A DNA stretch of 64,000 nucleotides, taken from assembly GCA_947488905.1 (NCBI GenBank), contig CANLBJ010000004.1, positions 202,101 to 266,100 on the forward strand. Direction: 5' to 3'. Shown here one piece after another: positions 35,028 to 44,621 of the stretch. Each line of letters opens with the position of its first letter. Within the stretch, counting starts at the first letter, position 1. The notes under the pieces are model-generated. The model was not told where the DNA came from. It saw only the letters and a list, made by a program, of their open reading frames with translations, and made no database searches. Origin of the DNA: Ulvibacter algarum. Its GTDB lineage: Bacteria; Bacteroidota; Bacteroidia; Flavobacteriales; Flavobacteriaceae. The position numbers and the translations under genes are program-made.

Positions 35028-35971
35028 CTTTCTATCAATTTATTAATCACAAAATCTTCTGTAGCTTGCATAGAATCCAATGTAGCACCAGCTATATGAG
35101 GTGTAATGATTACATTGCTATTATTTTTAGCATAATTTAATAACTTACTTTTTTCTCGTTTTTCTTTGATTAATTCTTGATCTAAAACATCTACCGCTAC
35201 TCCAGCTATATGGCCTTCTTTTAAGTGTCTCACTAAAGCCGTTTCATCTATAAGCTCACCCCTAGATGTATTTACAATGAAACTTCCTTTTCTTAATTTA
35301 GATAACATTTCAGCATTAATTAATTGTGCTGTTTGTTTTTCTAAAGGTATATGTATTGTTAAAACATTTATATGACTTAAAAAGTCATATAAATTTATAG
35401 CATTACCCGGCTGCTCATTTAAACTCTTATCAATATCATAAAACATATAATCCATACCAAAGGCATTAGCATATTTAGCTATTTGATGCCCTACTCTTCC
35501 AAGACCTAAAATCCCTAATTTTAACGAACTCAGATTGCGACCAATAAAATAATCACGATTCCATTTATCTTCCATTACGTGATTATGCGCCTGTGGTATG
35601 TTTCGTATTAGTGATAATAACAAACCCCATGTATGCTCAGCTGTAGAAGGAATACTTCTCAAAAAATCGGTTTCGCCTTTCAAAGAAATAATTTCGATTT
35701 TTTTCAATCTAGCAGCTTCAACATCTATATGGTTTAAACCTGTTGTAGGTGTGATTATGAATCTAAGATTTTTTACAGATTTTAAAAACTGCAAGTCTAT
35801 AGTATGTGCCAACCTTAAAATTAAAACGGTCGCTTCTTCACAAACTGACATTAATTCGTCGCGAGAAAATGGCCCTAAAACAACGGTTCCCATTTCTTGT
35901 AATTTTTTTAGTCCAAAAGGTGAAAATCTATCTGGTTCAGCGATTACTATTTTTGCTGTTCTTTCTTCCAT
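35021..35971 (-). CDS. D-2-hydroxyacid dehydrogenase family protein
   Basis: This is an NAD-dependent dehydrogenase of 316 residues in the PGDH/phosphonate-dehydrogenase family. The dinucleotide loop is LGILGLGRVGHQIA, and the catalytic Arg lies in NTSRGELIDE. The acidic partner is in GVAVDVLDQE and the His in ITPHIAGATLDSMQ. The ATG at 35971 gives a normal start (MEERTAKIVIAEPD) and overlaps neuA by 25 bp; the frame extends upstream without homologous look. The gene stands between NeuA and an unknown transferase, so it may supply or oxidise a hydroxyacid substituent of a sugar (inference). Confidence 0.82.
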   Translation of the reverse strand: MEERTAKIVIAEPDRFSPFGLKKLQEMGTVVLGPFSRDELMSVCEEATVLILRLAHTIDLQFLKSVKNLRFIITPTTGLNHIDVEAARLKKIEIISLKGETDFLRSIPSTAEHTWGLLLSLIRNIPQAHNHVMEDKWNRDYFIGRNLSSLKLGILGLGRVGHQIAKYANAFGMDYMFYDIDKSLNEQPGNAINLYDFLSHINVLTIHIPLEKQTAQLINAEMLSKLRKGSFIVNTSRGELIDETALVRHLKEGHIAGVAVDVLDQELIKEKREKSKLLNYAKNNSNVIITPHIAGATLDSMQATEDFVINKLIERW

Positions 35972-36645
35972 ATAGGCATTAAGTGTTTTAAAGTAATAAC
36001 ATCTTGTTGTGTATCTATATTTGCCGCCCATTTTTCTTCCATTACATAAGCAGATTTTTTAGTGGGCATTAATGTGCTTTCTTTTTTTAATATTTCGGTC
36101 TTGACTAAATATATACAACCATTCCGTATATAACGCATGGGTAGATCTTGTCGTCTAGTGGTTTCTAATTCTGGATGTAAGGCTTCCATACTTTGATTAT
36201 TTAAAGTATACATTCGTGCAGGGTGATGATCACCCACTGGTATCACACTAATAACTCCATCGCTATAACTGCTCTCTAACAATTGAATACTAGCGTCTAT
36301 ATCACTTGCAGAACGTAAAGGTGCGGTAGGTTGTAACAGCATAACTGCATCAAAAAACTCTGCTTTAGCTTCAAAATAGGCCAATACAGAAAGTACGGTG
36401 TCTATTACATTTGAAGTGTCTGACGCCAATTGAGCATTTCGAGAGAGAACCTGAGCTCCTGCTATTTCTGAAATCTTTTGAATTTCCGAATCATCTGTAC
36501 TCACCACAAATTTTGTAATTAACTTACTTGATATTGCACTCTCTATTGAGTACTGAATAAGTGGTTTCCCATCAATAATAAGACGGTTTTTACCCGGCAC
36601 CCCTTTACTGCCACCTCGCGCTGGTATTAGACCTAAAACTCGCAT
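35947..36645 (-). CDS. CMP-nonulosonate (acylneuraminate) cytidylyltransferase
   Basis: The enzyme activates a nonulosonic acid with CTP to the CMP-sugar. Its 232 residues start with the pyrophosphorylase loop LGLIPARGGSKGVPGKN. LLQPTAPLRSASDID lies near 100-115, and RNGCIYLVK with the following charged tail is typical of NeuA/LegF/PseF enzymes. It abuts the NeuC-like gene (one shared base) and overlaps the dehydrogenase. Which nonulosonate is used is not readable. No LegB/LegC or PseB/PseC genes are in the window, which favours a neuraminic acid type. Confidence 0.85.
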   Translation of the reverse strand: MRVLGLIPARGGSKGVPGKNRLIIDGKPLIQYSIESAISSKLITKFVVSTDDSEIQKISEIAGAQVLSRNAQLASDTSNVIDTVLSVLAYFEAKAEFFDAVMLLQPTAPLRSASDIDASIQLLESSYSDGVISVIPVGDHHPARMYTLNNQSMEALHPELETTRRQDLPMRYIRNGCIYLVKTEILKKESTLMPTKKSAYVMEEKWAANIDTQQDVITLKHLMPIWKKEQQK

Positions 36646-37805
36646 TAATAAGTGATTGTTTTATGAAAACGCAACTCAATGGCTGCTAATATGTCTGCAA
36701 TTTTTTTACCACTTTCACCATTTCCGTAAATAGTTTCTTGTTGGTTTTGTGGTGTCTTTAACTGTGAATTGATTGCTTTTTTAATTGCTTCTTCTGTATA
36801 CATTACATCTAGCACATTACTACCGCGTAAACGTCTATTTTGGCGTGTACCTATATTAACTACTGGCACTCCTAGATAAGAACACTCTCTAATCCCCACA
36901 CTACTATTACCTATTAAGCAACTACTATTTTTAAGCAATTTTAAAAAATCTAAAGGCTCCATATTCTTAAAAAAATGGATATGCTCAAGATCGTGATGTT
37001 CACGATAAGAACGAATCCCGCTAGAGGTACCATCTGCTCCTGCATCAACATTAGGCCAAAACCAAAATGTAGGAATCTTAAGTTCATCAATGACTCGTAA
37101 GGTTTTTAAGACATCTTGTTTTGCAGAGGTATACTCTGTAGTTACCGGGTGTTGCATTACCACTAGATAGCCTTCCTTATAATCAAACTGCTTACCTACT
37201 CCTCCATATTTTTTAAAAGGATCAAAATCTAGAGCTGAGTTTTTAGCTATATCTGCTGCAAGATCAATAGATGGGCAGCCTGTATTATAAACATAATTAG
37301 GGTCCTCTCCCATCTTAATCACACGTTCTTTTGCATCTTCGCTAGTTACAAAATGAATGTCTGCTAGTTTTGTGTTTGCATGTCTTACTTTCTCGTCAAT
37401 ATTACCCGTTACTTCTCCACCTTGCAAATGGATAAGCGGAATATTTTGATATGCTGCTGCGATAGACGTAGCGATGGTCTCAAACCTATCTGCAATAGTT
37501 AATACTGCATCTGGCTGTAAGTTATAAAACACATTTGCAAGCTCCATAACGCCTAGCCCTGTCGTTTTTGCCATTGCAGTTTTGTTCTCTCCTTCAAGTA
37601 CCATGAACACTTTTTCGTCTATGGTAAAGCCATCTCTCTCTATAAAATCTACGGCATTCCCGTAACGATCTAATAAAGCAGAACCAGCAACTACTAGTTG
37701 AAGTTCTAAATCTGGATGATTTTTAATGGCTTGTAATGCTGTCTTTACTCGACTATAAGAAGGTCGAGCGGTAATTACTGCACATATTTTTCTCTTGTCG
37801 CTCAT
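36645..37805 (-). CDS. UDP-N-acetylglucosamine 2-epimerase, hydrolysing (NeuC-like)
   Basis: This is a GT-B fold epimerase/hydrolase of 386 residues that yields ManNAc (or a related 2-epimer) from the UDP-sugar. It starts KICAVITARPSYSRVK and has TIADRFETIA, HLQGGEVTGNIDEKVRHA, VTSEDAKERV and NTGCPSIDLA. The C-terminal half has NSSVGIRECSYLGVPVVNIGTRQ. ARPSYSR and the DxxE context mark it as the NeuC/LegG branch rather than WecB, which is also present at 41559-42665. It lies one base from the NeuB gene. Confidence 0.86.
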   Translation of the reverse strand: MSDKRKICAVITARPSYSRVKTALQAIKNHPDLELQLVVAGSALLDRYGNAVDFIERDGFTIDEKVFMVLEGENKTAMAKTTGLGVMELANVFYNLQPDAVLTIADRFETIATSIAAAYQNIPLIHLQGGEVTGNIDEKVRHANTKLADIHFVTSEDAKERVIKMGEDPNYVYNTGCPSIDLAADIAKNSALDFDPFKKYGGVGKQFDYKEGYLVVMQHPVTTEYTSAKQDVLKTLRVIDELKIPTFWFWPNVDAGADGTSSGIRSYREHHDLEHIHFFKNMEPLDFLKLLKNSSCLIGNSSVGIRECSYLGVPVVNIGTRQNRRLRGSNVLDVMYTEEAIKKAINSQLKTPQNQQETIYGNGESGKKIADILAAIELRFHKTITY

Positions 37806-38855
37806 TTATTGAAGTACATCTTGAGTTAAGAAATCCCATTTTGAGAGTTCTTTAGTTAGTTCTTTCCCTACTACTTTTTGAAATTGAGAAGCATCAATCC
37901 CATATCCTTTTGGTTTTTTTGCTTCTAGATCATCAAAGGTAATTATGTGCCCCAAAGGTAGGTTTTTATTGACTGCCAGAGATTTTTCAAATATATTTTT
38001 AAGATCAGTAAAGGCAGAATTATCGTTTTTATCAATAGCATAATCAAGTGATTCTGCAATTGCTCTAATAGCTTTTACCATAGCGGGAATCTCAGCAATC
38101 GCGATAGACGATTTTGCATCTGGTCCAAAATCTTCCCGACTAAAAACTGCGTGAAACTCTATTATCTCCGCGCCAAGTGCTGTGGCCGCAATACAAGTGC
38201 CCGGATCTGCAGAGTGATCTGAAAACCCTATGGGTACCGGATAGCGATCTTTCATTTCTTCCAGCACATTTAAGCCATATTGCTCTGGTAGTGTAGGATA
38301 TGAAGTAGTGCATTGTAGAATAGAAAAATTTGCTTTTTTATCATAAAGAAAACGTACTGTTTTATCTAGTTCTGCAAAGCTGCTCATCCCACTAGAAATG
38401 ATTAATGGTTTACCTGTTTGCACAATTTTATTGAGCATCAAAAAATTAGTAACCTCTCCAGAACCTACTTTATATCTTTTTACTCCTATTTTTTCAAGTA
38501 AATCTACCGCGGCATTGCTAAAAGGAGAAGACATAAACTCTAGTCCATTGTTTTCACATCTTGTCTTAATTTGTTTCCACTCATCTTGGGTAAACTCCAT
38601 ACGTTTCCAGTAATCAAAACGGGTGGCGTCATCACTAAACTTTACTCTAAAAGGTTCGTGAATACTACTTTCTGCTTCTGCAATATGGGTCTGAAATTTA
38701 ATGGCATCAATACCAGTATTTGCTAAGGCATCTATATATGCAAGTGCATTATCAAAACTCCCATTATGGGCTTGGGCTATTTCTGCTATAATAAAAGGGT
38801 TGTTCAAGGAGGTAGGTTTTATATGCAATTTACCAATTTTTCTGCCAATCAACAT
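37806..38855 (-). CDS. neuB: N-acetylneuraminate synthase family (NeuB-like)
   Basis: This enzyme condenses phosphoenolpyruvate with a 2-acetamido hexose to a nonulosonic acid. The 349 residues form a TIM barrel (IIAEIAQAHNG, DAIKFQTH, MSSPFSNAAVDLLE, KVGSGEVTN, ISSGMSSFAELD, LQCTTSYPT, IGFSDHS, EFHAVFSR) followed by a C-terminal SAF/antifreeze-like domain from about residue 290. The start overlaps the acyltransferase gene by 26 bp. With NeuC and NeuA it completes the path to a CMP-activated nonulosonate. Confidence 0.9.
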   Translation of the reverse strand: MLIGRKIGKLHIKPTSLNNPFIIAEIAQAHNGSFDNALAYIDALANTGIDAIKFQTHIAEAESSIHEPFRVKFSDDATRFDYWKRMEFTQDEWKQIKTRCENNGLEFMSSPFSNAAVDLLEKIGVKRYKVGSGEVTNFLMLNKIVQTGKPLIISSGMSSFAELDKTVRFLYDKKANFSILQCTTSYPTLPEQYGLNVLEEMKDRYPVPIGFSDHSADPGTCIAATALGAEIIEFHAVFSREDFGPDAKSSIAIAEIPAMVKAIRAIAESLDYAIDKNDNSAFTDLKNIFEKSLAVNKNLPLGHIITFDDLEAKKPKGYGIDASQFQKVVGKELTKELSKWDFLTQDVLQ

Positions 38856-39414
38856 CTTCTTTTACCACCTTTGAAGGGTTACCTGCAATTACAGTTCTTT
38901 CTGTTAAAAAACTAGTAGAAACAACACTACCTAAGCCTATAAGGTTTGAGATTGCAATTTTTACTCCCGGGGCAATGAGTACTCCAGAGCCAATACAAAC
39001 ATGGTCACCTATTGTAACTGACAGATCTTTACCTGTTTTAGTATGTAATGAGCCGTGTGTCCATATCTGGCTACTTTTACCTGCCAACCAAGTATTGTTA
39101 CCAAAAGTCACATCTGCACTGAGATCAATAAAATGGTCATTAATCACCCTTGAACCTTTCCCCATAATAAATGATGTTGTTCCCGTTATTCTATTTCTCT
39201 CTAAAATACTACTACCCTCGCCTATGTGTAATTCATTACAGGATATAACATTTCTCGCTAAAATTGTTACTTGATTACCTATAACAACCTTCTTTGCTTT
39301 TAGAATAGACCTTTTAATCACTACTCCAGTCCCTATATTATAGCCAAGTACTTTTCTGTATAAAAAAATACGCAGTGAATTAATAGGTATAAGTGAAATA
39401 AACTTTAGAATCAA
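38830..39414 (-). CDS. Left-handed beta-helix acyltransferase (hexapeptide family)
   Basis: The 194-residue protein has repeated I/V/L-G-x4 hexapeptides from about residue 28 to 175 (VVIGNQVTI, LHIGEGSSI, VTIGDHVCIGSGVLIAPGVKI, LIGLGSVV). It ends VIAGNPSKVVKED, the hallmark of O- or N-acetyltransferases of the NodL/LacA type. The position beside NeuB suggests it acetylates the nonulosonate or its precursor (inference). The only available start near the N-terminus is TTG. Confidence 0.82.
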   Translation of the reverse strand: MILKFISLIPINSLRIFLYRKVLGYNIGTGVVIKRSILKAKKVVIGNQVTILARNVISCNELHIGEGSSILERNRITGTTSFIMGKGSRVINDHFIDLSADVTFGNNTWLAGKSSQIWTHGSLHTKTGKDLSVTIGDHVCIGSGVLIAPGVKIAISNLIGLGSVVSTSFLTERTVIAGNPSKVVKEDVDWQKNW

Positions 39415-39428
39415 AATTATTGCTTTTA

Positions 39429-40316
39429 TTAAAACCCTGGGTTTTTAGTATTGTTAAATACATCAATTGTTGTTTGAGAGACTGGTTTGCGGTACTTAAC
39501 TATAGCTGGTATTTTAGTGATAAGCGACCCCAAAGCTCTAAAATAACTCACAAAATAATTACCATCCATAAGTGCATATTTTTTAAAATTGTGAAATAAT
39601 AATTTTAATAATTTAACAAACGGTCGTTTGTAATAGATACAATAAAAAAGAGCTCCGTTTCGTAATTGCTTTCTAAATCTAAAATAATTACGCCCCATCT
39701 TTTTTCTTGCGTTTATATCTACACGATGGTGAACCGCAATCTCATTTGTATATTTAATACTATATCCAGCCTCCATAATCTCTAGAGACAAACACATTTC
39801 TTCTCCATAGATATCCATCCATACTGGAAACCCATTTGTCTTTTGATATACATCTTTACGTACCGCAAAACCACAACCTATAAACTCATTAGTTTTGTAT
39901 GAATTAGGAGTTTCATTTAATATTTCATTTTCTTCTTCTTCGGAAACATGAACTTTTTTTACTTCTTTAAAAGACAACAAACCTATGCTATCATTGCTAA
40001 AAAGTCTTTCTACTCGTTCAATAAAATCATTGTGTAGCGGATGAGCATCATCGTCTAAACCAATAAAAAAATTACCAGACGCATATTTATAAAGTGCGTT
40101 TCTCGCTCCAGAAGCACCAATACTTTTAGTAACTGAATGCCATTGTATAGATGGATACAACTCAATTAAAGTAAAAGATTGATCTGTACAGCCGTCTAAA
40201 AAAATTAAAAACTCATCTTTTGTAAGATCAATTAACGAGAGTACAATCTCAATTGTTTTTTTTAATTCTTCGCACCTATTTTTGGTAACTATTACTATGG
40301 ATGCACGCTTACTCAC
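39429..40316 (-). CDS. Glycosyltransferase family 2
   Basis: This is a GT2 enzyme of 295 residues with a GTG start that overlaps the preceding gene by 8 bp. It has SIVIVTKNRCEELKK, FLDGCTDQS, the SGARNAL loop, the DxD segment IGLDDDAHP and IYGEEMCLSLEIMEAGY as the acceptor-side motif. The tail is basic and aromatic. Confidence 0.85.
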   Translation of the reverse strand: MSKRASIVIVTKNRCEELKKTIEIVLSLIDLTKDEFLIFLDGCTDQSFTLIELYPSIQWHSVTKSIGASGARNALYKYASGNFFIGLDDDAHPLHNDFIERVERLFSNDSIGLLSFKEVKKVHVSEEEENEILNETPNSYKTNEFIGCGFAVRKDVYQKTNGFPVWMDIYGEEMCLSLEIMEAGYSIKYTNEIAVHHRVDINARKKMGRNYFRFRKQLRNGALFYCIYYKRPFVKLLKLLFHNFKKYALMDGNYFVSYFRALGSLITKIPAIVKYRKPVSQTTIDVFNNTKNPGF

Positions 40317-41556
40317 TGGTAATGATTTTTGATATTTGGTTATTAAAATGTGCTGGAGAGATATAGGCTAACAAATCTGGTCTATCTAGAAAAAGACTTT
40401 TATCAGTCTTCCAAGCAGCATATAAATTTTTAAGTATTTCTGAAATACCAACAACATCATCAGCTGCGCAAGAATAAGAATACTCTTCACCTAGCAAACG
40501 TCTTGTTTCACTATTTTTAGGACCTAAATGTACTATTGGTTTATTCCCTGCTATATAATGTGGAAATTTACCTGGTAAAAAAGGACTAACATCGGATATT
40601 GCTTCTAGAATTAGTAGTGCTGTTACATTTTTTTGCAACACCTCTACTTCTGCAAAATTAACGTAACCATCACTTTTATAAACTTGTGGTATTTGACGAC
40701 AAAGTTCAGTTAGTTTAGGTTCGTGCGCATTTGAGTTGCCAATTAACAGTAACTGAGTATGGATCGCTGCCCCTTCAGTATTTTCCAAAAACTTTTTAAA
40801 TCCTTCTAATAACGCAAATGGTTTACGGTGATCCAACAAAGAACCTGCATGCATAATACTGAACTTATCTTTGTCTAAATAACTAGGCACACTTTTAGAA
40901 ACGACAACAGCACTTATATTTTGATGTGGCAAAACCACTCCTGTCTTTAAAAAATTAGGGAAATATTGTCCCATCCACTCTTGTAATCGTAAACTAGGGA
41001 AGCCTGAAAATTGTGCTTTTTCTGACACTTCTCTAAAGAAAGCCTCTTTTTGAGTATGACCAGATTCTGTCCAATTATAAGGTGGTGGATAACAATGAAA
41101 AGGATAAGGGTCGTGCACATAAGCTAACCACTTGCTGTGCAATCTAGGTATTTGTAGTAAAGCTGCGTGGGTTCTAAAACTTGCGGCTTTGCTTAATGTA
41201 ATGATGAGATCAAAATTATGAGGTTGCTTTTTAATAACTCGAGCCATACTTTTTGCATCGTTCTTAAACGTGAACGAAAAACCAAATTTATGCTCTAATT
41301 GTCTCGATATGTTTTTACCCGTTACTCTCTGAAAAACACGCTGAAACCTACTTAACCAGTAATTGTAATCTGTCTTACACTCTGTCACTAATGTTGTTTT
41401 TGCACCTTGAACAGCAACTTCTTTGTGTGAATAATGTAACACCTCAACTAAAAAACCGCCTTTAATTAAAGACTGAATAAAGCCCATATTTGCCTTACCT
41501 GCACTACTAGAGTCCACGTCAATTGTTTCGGCAAGTACGAGTATTTTTTTTGTCAC
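40309..41556 (-). CDS. GT-B (GT4-like) glycosyltransferase
   Basis: The protein has 415 residues and a GTG start (GTG-ACA-AAA giving MTKKILVLAETID). The middle shows KWLAYVHDPYPFHCYPPPYN and VVLPHQNIS; the C-terminal half has FSIMHAGSLLDHRKPFALLEGF and LLLIGNSNAH. SPFLPGKFPHYIAGNKPIVHLGP lies near 325-345, a donor-site region without the classic E-x7-E. The assignment to GT4 is by overall pattern. It is adjacent to WecB. Confidence 0.72.
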   Translation of the reverse strand: MTKKILVLAETIDVDSSSAGKANMGFIQSLIKGGFLVEVLHYSHKEVAVQGAKTTLVTECKTDYNYWLSRFQRVFQRVTGKNISRQLEHKFGFSFTFKNDAKSMARVIKKQPHNFDLIITLSKAASFRTHAALLQIPRLHSKWLAYVHDPYPFHCYPPPYNWTESGHTQKEAFFREVSEKAQFSGFPSLRLQEWMGQYFPNFLKTGVVLPHQNISAVVVSKSVPSYLDKDKFSIMHAGSLLDHRKPFALLEGFKKFLENTEGAAIHTQLLLIGNSNAHEPKLTELCRQIPQVYKSDGYVNFAEVEVLQKNVTALLILEAISDVSPFLPGKFPHYIAGNKPIVHLGPKNSETRRLLGEEYSYSCAADDVVGISEILKNLYAAWKTDKSLFLDRPDLLAYISPAHFNNQISKIITSE

Positions 41557-41558
41557 GG

Positions 41559-42665
41559 TTATTTTATTACTTCTGAAATGTGAGCTACTATTTGTTTTGC
41601 TGCTGTACCATCACCATAAGGGTTTTTCATAGTCTTAAAGCGGTCTAATTGCTTTAATATTTCCGAAGTCTTTGTGACAATTGTTGTGGTGTCTGTACCC
41701 ACTAAAAAAGAAACTCCTGCATCTACTCCCTCTTGACGCTCTGTGGTGTCACGGGTTACCAGCACGGGCACATTAAGGGTTGGGGCTTCTTCTTGAATGC
41801 CACCAGAGTCTGAGATGATTAATGAAGCTCTACTCATTAACCACACAAAAGATGGGTATTCTTGAGGTGTAATTAAGTTTATGTTAGAAACATCGCCTAA
41901 CATTTTATAAACGACCTCTTGCACATTGGGGTTTAGATGCACAGGATAAATTAACTGTACATTAGGCTCTTTTGCTATGGTTAATAATGCTTTGCAAAAG
42001 TTTTTAAATCCTTCCCCAAAACTCTCGCGACGATGACCCGTAATTAATATAAGACGCTTGTTTGTATCTACTAATTTTTTTAAGCGATCTATATTTTCAT
42101 TTTGATAAGTATGAGATACTTTGGCAACAGCAAAGTTGAGCGCATCTGTTACCGTATTACCGGTTACAATCACTGATTTTTCTGGCACTCCTTCTTTTAT
42201 CAAATTGTTTTTTGATGCTTGGGTAGGGGCAAAATGATAATCTGCTATGCGGCCAGTGAGTTGCCTATTAAGTTCTTCTGGAAAAGGGGATTGTTTGTTA
42301 TAGGTACGTAATCCTGCTTCTACATGACCCACTTTGCATCCTTTATGAAATGCTGCAATAGCTGTCATAGTAGAGGTAGTTGTATCGCCATGAACTAAAA
42401 CCAAATCAAACTTTTCTTTTTCTAAAACACCATTCACACCTTTTAAGATACGGGCACTCAACTCATTTAAACCCTGATTAGGTTTCATTAAATCTAGATC
42501 ATAATCTGGTGTGAGCTCAAAAAAATCGAGCACTTGATCTAGCATCTCTCGATGTTGACCTGTAACACATAATTTATAAGGCATTCCTTTATTTGTCAAT
42601 TCATGGCAAATAGGTGCCATTTTTATAGCTTCTGGACGGGTACCAAAACAGATTAGTATGTTCAA
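41559..42665 (-). CDS. wecB: UDP-N-acetylglucosamine 2-epimerase, non-hydrolysing
   Basis: This is a cytoplasmic enzyme of 368 residues interconverting UDP-GlcNAc and UDP-ManNAc. Hallmarks are CFGTRPEAIKMAPI, LVHGDTTTS, GHVEAGLRTYNKQSPFPEE, ITGHRRESFGEGF, HLNPNV, SDSGGIQEEAPTLNVPVLV and RQEGVDAG. The start codon is TTG because no ATG precedes the first strand. UDP-ManNAc could go into the glycan as such or be oxidised by the dehydrogenase at 51057-52340. Confidence 0.92.
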   Translation of the reverse strand: MNILICFGTRPEAIKMAPICHELTNKGMPYKLCVTGQHREMLDQVLDFFELTPDYDLDLMKPNQGLNELSARILKGVNGVLEKEKFDLVLVHGDTTTSTMTAIAAFHKGCKVGHVEAGLRTYNKQSPFPEELNRQLTGRIADYHFAPTQASKNNLIKEGVPEKSVIVTGNTVTDALNFAVAKVSHTYQNENIDRLKKLVDTNKRLILITGHRRESFGEGFKNFCKALLTIAKEPNVQLIYPVHLNPNVQEVVYKMLGDVSNINLITPQEYPSFVWLMSRASLIISDSGGIQEEAPTLNVPVLVTRDTTERQEGVDAGVSFLVGTDTTTIVTKTSEILKQLDRFKTMKNPYGDGTAAKQIVAHISEVIK

Positions 42666-42678
42666 AAGGATAGGTTGA

Positions 42679-43605
42679 TTAAGCGTTCTTTTTGCTCCTC
42701 AAATATATCTTAATTAAAGGACTTAAGGTACATAAAGCAGTAGCTTTTAATTTTTGAAAGCCTGTAACACTAGATTGCCTATTTATGTGCCTTAGCACAG
42801 AATAATCATTGAGCTGCACCGCCTGCCAGGCAAAGAATTTCTGAAACTTACCTGTAAACAATTGCTTCTCATTTAAATTTGTAATTATTAGCTTAGACGC
42901 AGCTATTTTAGAGTCAACTCGCTTACTATCACCTTGATAAAACTCGCCAGTATTTGATGCAGGATGTTTTCTATTAAAATATGTCACTGCATTTATTATT
43001 ACTCCTTTGCTATTTTCACTAAGTATTTTTGAGTAACATTCCCACTCTTCTGCATATTGCAACGTTTCTATAAAGCGTACTTCATTAAAACACTCTGATT
43101 TCCATAAAACAGTACAAGAAGCAAAACCCACAGTACTTGTCACTACTTGATAAAGGATTGCATCTGTAGTTTTTGTTGCTTTTACCATTGGCAAATCACT
43201 CTTTACACTTACCTCATCGACATTTTTAAATGACTGTTTTTGGTAATGACAGAAAGAAAGAGATGTGTTACCAGCAAGTTCGTTATAAGCTATCTGTAAA
43301 CAATCTTGATGCACTAGATCATCATCATCAAAAAAGATAAAATAATCCCCTTTTGCTAAATCTATCCCACAATTGCGGCATCCGGGCAATCCCTTATTGT
43401 AGTCATCTGTTCTTCTCTGAAATGTAAATCGTATGTCTTCTAAACATGGAGCTATTACTTCGGCCGTATTATCGGTACCGCCGTCATCAATAATGATGCA
43501 TTCAAAATCTTTAAAAGACTGATTTTGAATACTCATTAACATTTCAGCAATAAAATGGGCCCTGTTATAGGTTGCCATTATTATAGAAATTTGTGGTGAT
43601 GCCAT
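42679..43605 (-). CDS. Glycosyltransferase family 2
   Basis: This is a GT2 enzyme of 308 residues. It starts ISIIMATYNRAHFIAEM and has IDDGGTDNTAEV, LPGCRNCGIDLAKG and the metal motif IFFDDDDLV. The acceptor-side Glu pair is in YAEEWECYSKIL near 180-192. One base separates it from the preceding GT2 gene, and 13 bp separate it from wecB downstream. Confidence 0.86.
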   Translation of the reverse strand: MASPQISIIMATYNRAHFIAEMLMSIQNQSFKDFECIIIDDGGTDNTAEVIAPCLEDIRFTFQRRTDDYNKGLPGCRNCGIDLAKGDYFIFFDDDDLVHQDCLQIAYNELAGNTSLSFCHYQKQSFKNVDEVSVKSDLPMVKATKTTDAILYQVVTSTVGFASCTVLWKSECFNEVRFIETLQYAEEWECYSKILSENSKGVIINAVTYFNRKHPASNTGEFYQGDSKRVDSKIAASKLIITNLNEKQLFTGKFQKFFAWQAVQLNDYSVLRHINRQSSVTGFQKLKATALCTLSPLIKIYLRSKKNA

Positions 43606-43606
43606 T

Positions 43607-44446
43607 TTAATTAAGTAGTTGTTTAATTAAACGAAGAGGCCTCAATAAACTATTGCCTAATTTATAATCTAATTTTCCTCTTACTTTTTGTATTTCAGCA
43701 TCAGAAGCCTCTTGCTTTGACAAGAAAAAGTCTAAAAGTTCTTTAAAATTATCTTTGTATACATCTGAATGTTTTAAAAAGATATGTTTATATAATTCTG
43801 TTTTATTATTATTAGCTCGAGTTGTTGTAGAATTACCTCTTCGCCTATAATTGAATAGTACTTGATCAATAACTATTGCCTTTCCATTATTCTTCAGTAA
43901 TCTTATATAAAACTCCCAATCTTCCCAACCCTTTCGCATTGTTTCATCATAACCACCACTACTAAGCCAGTCTGCTTTTCTGAACATTGATGACCCCATT
44001 GCTCCATTAGAAAACATAAAGTGGTTAATATCGCCACCGTTAGGTTTATAGATTTTAAACCTACCGTCATCATATAACAGATTAGAATAACAGGTAACTA
44101 TTTTTACTTCGGTAATACCAGTAATTGACTTTACAACTTTCTCAGCAAAAGAAGGCTCAAAATAATCATCACTGTCTAGCGTAACAATAAACTCACCATT
44201 TGCAGCTTCAATCCCTCTGTTTCTTGCCGCACTTTGTCCTTGATTTTCTTGAGTAATTAAATGTGTGATTGAAGGCTTTAATGATTGAAGTACCTTTTTA
44301 GTCTTTAAGTTACTCCCATCATCAATTACAATTACCTCTATATTTTTATAGGTTTGACCCAAAGCAGATGCTACAGATTGCTCAATATATTGTGCATCGT
44401 TGTAACAAGGGATAATAAAGGAAATTAAAGGTTCAATTAATGTCAT
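43607..44446 (-). CDS. Glycosyltransferase family 2
   Basis: This is a GT2 enzyme of 279 residues with SFIIPCYNDAQYIEQ, IDDGSNLKTKK, QSAARNRGIEAANG and the DxD segment TLDSDDYFE. KGWEDWEFYIRLLKNN is the acceptor-side ED motif, as in chondroitin-synthase-like GT2 enzymes. It is the first gene of a minus-strand run whose upstream gap (about 175 bp) faces the reverse-oriented GT14 gene, so a promoter may lie there, although no clear TAnnTTTG box was found. Confidence 0.87.
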   Translation of the reverse strand: MTLIEPLISFIIPCYNDAQYIEQSVASALGQTYKNIEVIVIDDGSNLKTKKVLQSLKPSITHLITQENQGQSAARNRGIEAANGEFIVTLDSDDYFEPSFAEKVVKSITGITEVKIVTCYSNLLYDDGRFKIYKPNGGDINHFMFSNGAMGSSMFRKADWLSSGGYDETMRKGWEDWEFYIRLLKNNGKAIVIDQVLFNYRRRGNSTTTRANNNKTELYKHIFLKHSDVYKDNFKELLDFFLSKQEASDAEIQKVRGKLDYKLGNSLLRPLRLIKQLLN

Positions 44447-44621
44447 ATAAAATATAGCAATATCGATAATAAAATTATCTAGGCGTAGTAAAATTAATTA
44501 TCGCTTTTGTATGTTTACAAAGTACCTAATTCTAAAGTTAGATTTCAATAAAATTACAGTTATTTATAATAGTAGAAAAGAAGTACTTTGTAACAATCAT
44601 CAAATAATAATTTGTATCATA

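Noticed and set aside
35947..38855. Legionaminic or pseudaminic acid pathway
   Set aside because: The cytidylyltransferase, 2-epimerase and synthase alone fit, but no dehydratase/aminotransferase pair (LegB/LegC or PseB/PseC) lies nearby. A neuraminic acid type is simpler; the choice stays open.
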